Shown one piece after another: positions 6,247-8,332 of a stretch of 8,332 nucleotides of DNA. The DNA comes from an uncultured Clostridia bacterium (lineage in GTDB: Bacteria > Bacillota > Clostridia > TANB77 > CAG-508). Location: NCBI GenBank assembly GCA_934180065.1, contig CAKPRA010000056.1, positions 1 to 8,332 on the forward strand, written 5' to 3'. Position 1 is the first letter of the stretch. Every line of letters starts with the position of its first letter. A program made the position numbers and the translations under genes. The notes under the pieces were generated by a model, which was not told the origin of the DNA, searched no databases, and was given only the letters and a program-made list of their open reading frames with translations.

Positions 6247-6253
6247 AAAAGGG
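6247..6253 (+). promoter_or_regulatory. Ribosome binding site fixing the spoIID start
   Basis: AAAAGGG ends 6 nt before ATG 6260. An in-frame TTG at 6242 lies upstream of this site and is therefore an unlikely start. Confidence 0.7.
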
Positions 6254-6259
6254 TTTAAA

Positions 6260-7264
6260 ATGAGAAAAATTTTTATATACATATTATTAATTATTTTGTT
6301 AGTTTTTTTTATTCCATTTGCTTTTACAGTAAAATTTATGACTGTTGAAAGTGTAAGTGAATCGGTTCCTCAAATTGAAATAAATGAAATTGACAAAGTA
6401 CCATATAACTATAAAGATTATGCTACTATTAAGTTATTAAATTCTAAAACAAATGAAACATCAGAAATTAATTTAGATGAGTATTTATTAGGCGTTGTTT
6501 CTGCAGAAATGCCAGCAAACTATGAAATAGAGGCTTTAAAGGCACAGGCTGTTGTTGCTAGGACATATACACTATATACAATAACACATAATTGTGAAAA
6601 ACATGGACAAAGTAATATATGTACTTCATCTTCATGTTGTCAAGCATGGATTTCTAAAGAGGATAGAATGGCAAGATGGAGTGAGAATGAGAGAGAGCAG
6701 AATTGGAAAAAAATTGAAGAAGCGGTATATTCGACTAAGGGAAAAGTTATTGAGTATAATGGTCAGGTTATAGATGCATTTTTTCACTCAAATAGCGGAG
6801 GAAAGACTGAAATTCCAGTAAATGTATGGGGAGGAACAGATTTCCCATATTTAAAAGTAGTTGAAACATCTGGAGAAGATTCATATTCACAATATAGCTC
6901 TGAAGTTCAATTTTCTAAAAAAGATTTTATTCAAAAGATGAAAAATAAATATTCTGATTTTTCAATAGATTTTAATAAAGATGATTCAATAAAAATACTT
7001 GAATATACTGATAGTGGAAGAATTAAAACTATTAAAATTGGAAATAAAAACTTGTCAGGAGTTGAGGCTAGATCTTTATTTGGTCTTAAATCAGCAAATT
7101 TTGAATGTAAAATTGAAAATGAAAATATAAAATTTTCTGTTGTTGGATATGGTCATGGTGTTGGAATGAGTCAGACAGGGGCTGATAGTATGGCCAAAAG
7201 TGGGGCAAAATATGACGAAATTATTAATCATTTTTATGCAGATGTTCAAATTGTTGATATATAG
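6260..7264 (+). CDS. spoIID: Stage II sporulation protein D, lytic transglycosylase
   Basis: SpoIID is a membrane-anchored enzyme of the mother cell. With SpoIIP and SpoIIM it degrades septal peptidoglycan so that the membrane can engulf the forespore. The 334-residue protein starts with a membrane anchor (about 4-24). The catalytic segment GVVSAEMPANYEIEALKAQA begins at residue 78, with the presumed catalytic Glu83. A Cys/His cluster (C112, H115, C121, C126, C127) matches the zinc-binding region known in clostridial SpoIID. FHSNSGG (175-181) and the C-terminal GYGHGVGMSQTGA (297-309) are further family signatures. The 98 nt between sigF and this gene are very AT-rich and include a 14-bp AT palindrome at 6192-6205. 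No terminator is seen there and no sigma-E promoter stands out, so read-through from sigF is possible. Confidence 0.96.
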   Translation: MRKIFIYILLIILLVFFIPFAFTVKFMTVESVSESVPQIEINEIDKVPYNYKDYATIKLLNSKTNETSEINLDEYLLGVVSAEMPANYEIEALKAQAVVARTYTLYTITHNCEKHGQSNICTSSSCCQAWISKEDRMARWSENEREQNWKKIEEAVYSTKGKVIEYNGQVIDAFFHSNSGGKTEIPVNVWGGTDFPYLKVVETSGEDSYSQYSSEVQFSKKDFIQKMKNKYSDFSIDFNKDDSIKILEYTDSGRIKTIKIGNKNLSGVEARSLFGLKSANFECKIENENIKFSVVGYGHGVGMSQTGADSMAKSGAKYDEIINHFYADVQIVDI

Positions 7265-7281
7265 ATATTTGATATATATTT

Positions 7282-7310
7282 GTATAATTTTATAAATATT
7301 GGAAATACTT
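7282..7310 (+). promoter_or_regulatory. Sigma-F-type promoter of spoIIQ
   Basis: GTATA at 7282-7286 matches the sigma-F -35 GYATA. After 14 bp, GGAAATACTT (7301-7310) fits the -10 pattern GGNNANANT. Transcription would start near 7317, and AAGGAGG (7326-7332) follows at the right distance before ATG 7340. The spacer is about one base shorter than the usual 15-16. spoIIQ is a known sigma-F target, so the call is consistent with its context. Confidence 0.65.
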
Positions 7311-7339
7311 TAACTAAAGAAATTTAAGGAGGAATTTTA

Positions 7340-8098
7340 ATGAATAATAGTAAATTTTATAAAATAGGAGCTGGAATTGGAATTGCTCTTATAGCTTTAG
7401 TTATAGTATTTATATCACTTGCTAAAAACAGAGATAAACAAATTGCAAAAGAGCAAAGTGAGTCACCATCTGTTATGTCTAGTACAAATATTGTTGAAAA
7501 TGAGAATTTAGTTGTTGATACAAAACAAGAGGAATTTAATGAAATAGAAACAAAACAAGAAGAAACAAAAAATAATGATAAAAAGAAAAATTCTACAAAC
7601 AAAACAGTAAATACAAATTCTAAAACTACAAATGAAAAGGATAATAAAGTTAAAGAGCAAACTAAAACTGAAGAAGTTGTAAAAAAAGACCCTGTATTTA
7701 CTTATCCTGTTAAAGGTGAAGTTATTTTAGATTATGCTAAAGATAAGTTAGTATATTCAAATACATTAGGGGAATGGATTACACATTGTGGAATGGATAT
7801 AAAAGCAGAAAAAACTACAGTTGTAACTGCTTCTGCTGAAGGAACAGTAAAATCAATAAAAAATGATCCAAGATATGGTTTAACAGTTGTTATAGAGCAT
7901 AATAATGGATTTAGTACAGTATATTCAAATTTATTAACTGCTGAATTTGTATCTGTTGGAGAAAATGTTAAATCTGGACAAACTATAGGAACAGTTGGAA
8001 ATACTGCTTCATTTGAAATATTAGATGAACCACATCTTCATTTTGAAATACTAAAAAATAATGAACAAATAGATCCAAATATGTATTTGAAAAATTAA
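7340..8098 (+). CDS. spoIIQ: SpoIIQ-type M23 (LytM) peptidase, forespore side of the engulfment channel
   Basis: The 252-residue protein has a short cytoplasmic start, one membrane segment (about 8-28) and a low-complexity Lys/Glu/Asn/Thr linker (about 35-115) with a TKQEE repeat at 61-65 and 71-75. A LytM/M23 domain follows (about 118-250). The metal ligands are all present: H149 and D153 in HCGMD, and H232 and H234 in HLHFE. Bacillus SpoIIQ lacks the first histidine, while clostridial SpoIIQ keeps it and is an active or zinc-binding form. By family knowledge it spans the forespore inner membrane and meets SpoIIIAH from the mother cell in the intermembrane space. Its position directly after spoIID and the sigma-F promoter support spoIIQ over a generic M23 endopeptidase. 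The start is set by AAGGAGG at 7326-7332. Confidence 0.88.
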   Translation: MNNSKFYKIGAGIGIALIALVIVFISLAKNRDKQIAKEQSESPSVMSSTNIVENENLVVDTKQEEFNEIETKQEETKNNDKKKNSTNKTVNTNSKTTNEKDNKVKEQTKTEEVVKKDPVFTYPVKGEVILDYAKDKLVYSNTLGEWITHCGMDIKAEKTTVVTASAEGTVKSIKNDPRYGLTVVIEHNNGFSTVYSNLLTAEFVSVGENVKSGQTIGTVGNTASFEILDEPHLHFEILKNNEQIDPNMYLKN

Positions 8099-8128
8099 AA
8101 AAGGTTAAAATTATTTTATAAGGTATCC

Positions 8129-8187
8129 AAAAAACACTTCGAATGAACTATACTTTAAAAAGTAAAGTTTATTCTGAAGTGTTTTTT
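8129..8187. terminator. Long hairpin terminator after spoIIQ
   Basis: The left arm (8129-8156) and right arm (8159-8187) form a near-perfect stem of about 26 bp with a bulged T at 8175 and a tiny loop. The outer arms AAAACACTTC and GAAGTGTTTT pair fully, and a T run ends at 8187. On the minus strand a T run follows as well, so it may act in both directions. The stem is unusually long for a simple terminator and could be a dispersed palindromic repeat doing this job. Confidence 0.8.
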
Positions 8188-8271
8188 ATGTAATAAGAAA
8201 GTTCAATATATGAGTATAATTTTACTTATGAATTAAAAAAGTAAATGTTATTATAGTTAGTGTAAAATATT

Positions 8272-8306
8272 TGTAGGCAAAAATAAAAATTTTGTCTACA
8301 TTTTTT
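8272..8306. terminator. Second terminator-like hairpin
   Basis: TGTAGGCAAAA (8272-8282) pairs with TTTTGTCTACA (8290-8300), including one G-T pair, around a 7-nt loop. T6 follows at 8301-8306. It lies 85 nt beyond the spoIIQ terminator. It may be a back-up terminator, the end of a minus-strand gene outside the window, or the end of a short RNA. The stretch 8188-8271 has no ORF that I can support. Confidence 0.6.
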
Positions 8307-8332
8307 AATTTAATATTGAAAAAACATGGTTA

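Overview
The window comes from a low-GC, endospore-forming Firmicute, most likely a member of the Clostridia. This rests on the strongly AT-rich sequence, a tRNA-sensing T-box leader, strong AGGAGG-type ribosome binding sites, and a block of sporulation genes (spoIIAA, spoIIAB, sigF, spoIID and a spoIIQ-type gene). The M23 gene beside spoIID keeps all its predicted metal ligands, as clostridial SpoIIQ does, and this supports Clostridia over Bacillus. I cannot name a species.

Layout. Positions 1-92 hold no gene I can support. A sigma-A promoter at about 93-122 starts a T-box leader (about 129-487) with a GTA (valine) specifier and a T-box/terminator pair. After about 170 nt of further leader comes valS (657-3290). 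A hairpin at 3301-3333 ends valS and overlaps the stop codon of a convergent minus-strand gene (3332-4297). That gene encodes a stand-alone RelA/SpoT-type nucleotide pyrophosphokinase without an HD hydrolase domain. Its promoter, with a perfect 7-bp inverted repeat over the -35, shares the 4298-4567 intergenic region with the divergent spoIIA operon. The spoIIA side of that region carries an exact Spo0A box, two near matches and a 9-bp direct repeat with 20-bp spacing.

The spoIIA operon follows: spoIIAA (4568-4889), spoIIAB (4946-5431) and sigF (5439-6161). After it come spoIID (6260-7264) and spoIIQ (7340-8098). A good sigma-F-type promoter precedes spoIIQ and a long terminator hairpin follows it. 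A second terminator-like hairpin lies at 8272-8306.

How it fits together. SpoIIAA, SpoIIAB and sigma-F form the forespore partner-switching module. SpoIIQ is a classical forespore product made under sigma-F, and SpoIID is a mother-cell peptidoglycan enzyme needed for engulfment, so the right half is a compact early-sporulation and engulfment cluster.

The most notable observation is that spoIIAA is broken as written. An extra C at about 4787 shifts the frame after the conserved GRYK segment. The expected C-terminus, including the MSG motif, is intact in the next frame up to a stop at 4887-4889. Either the assembled sequence has a one-base error, the lineage has just lost sigma-F control, or a frameshifting event is needed. 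I do not see a wholly novel multi-gene system. The best leads are this lesion and the RelA-like gene placed between a tRNA-charging operon and the sporulation switch.
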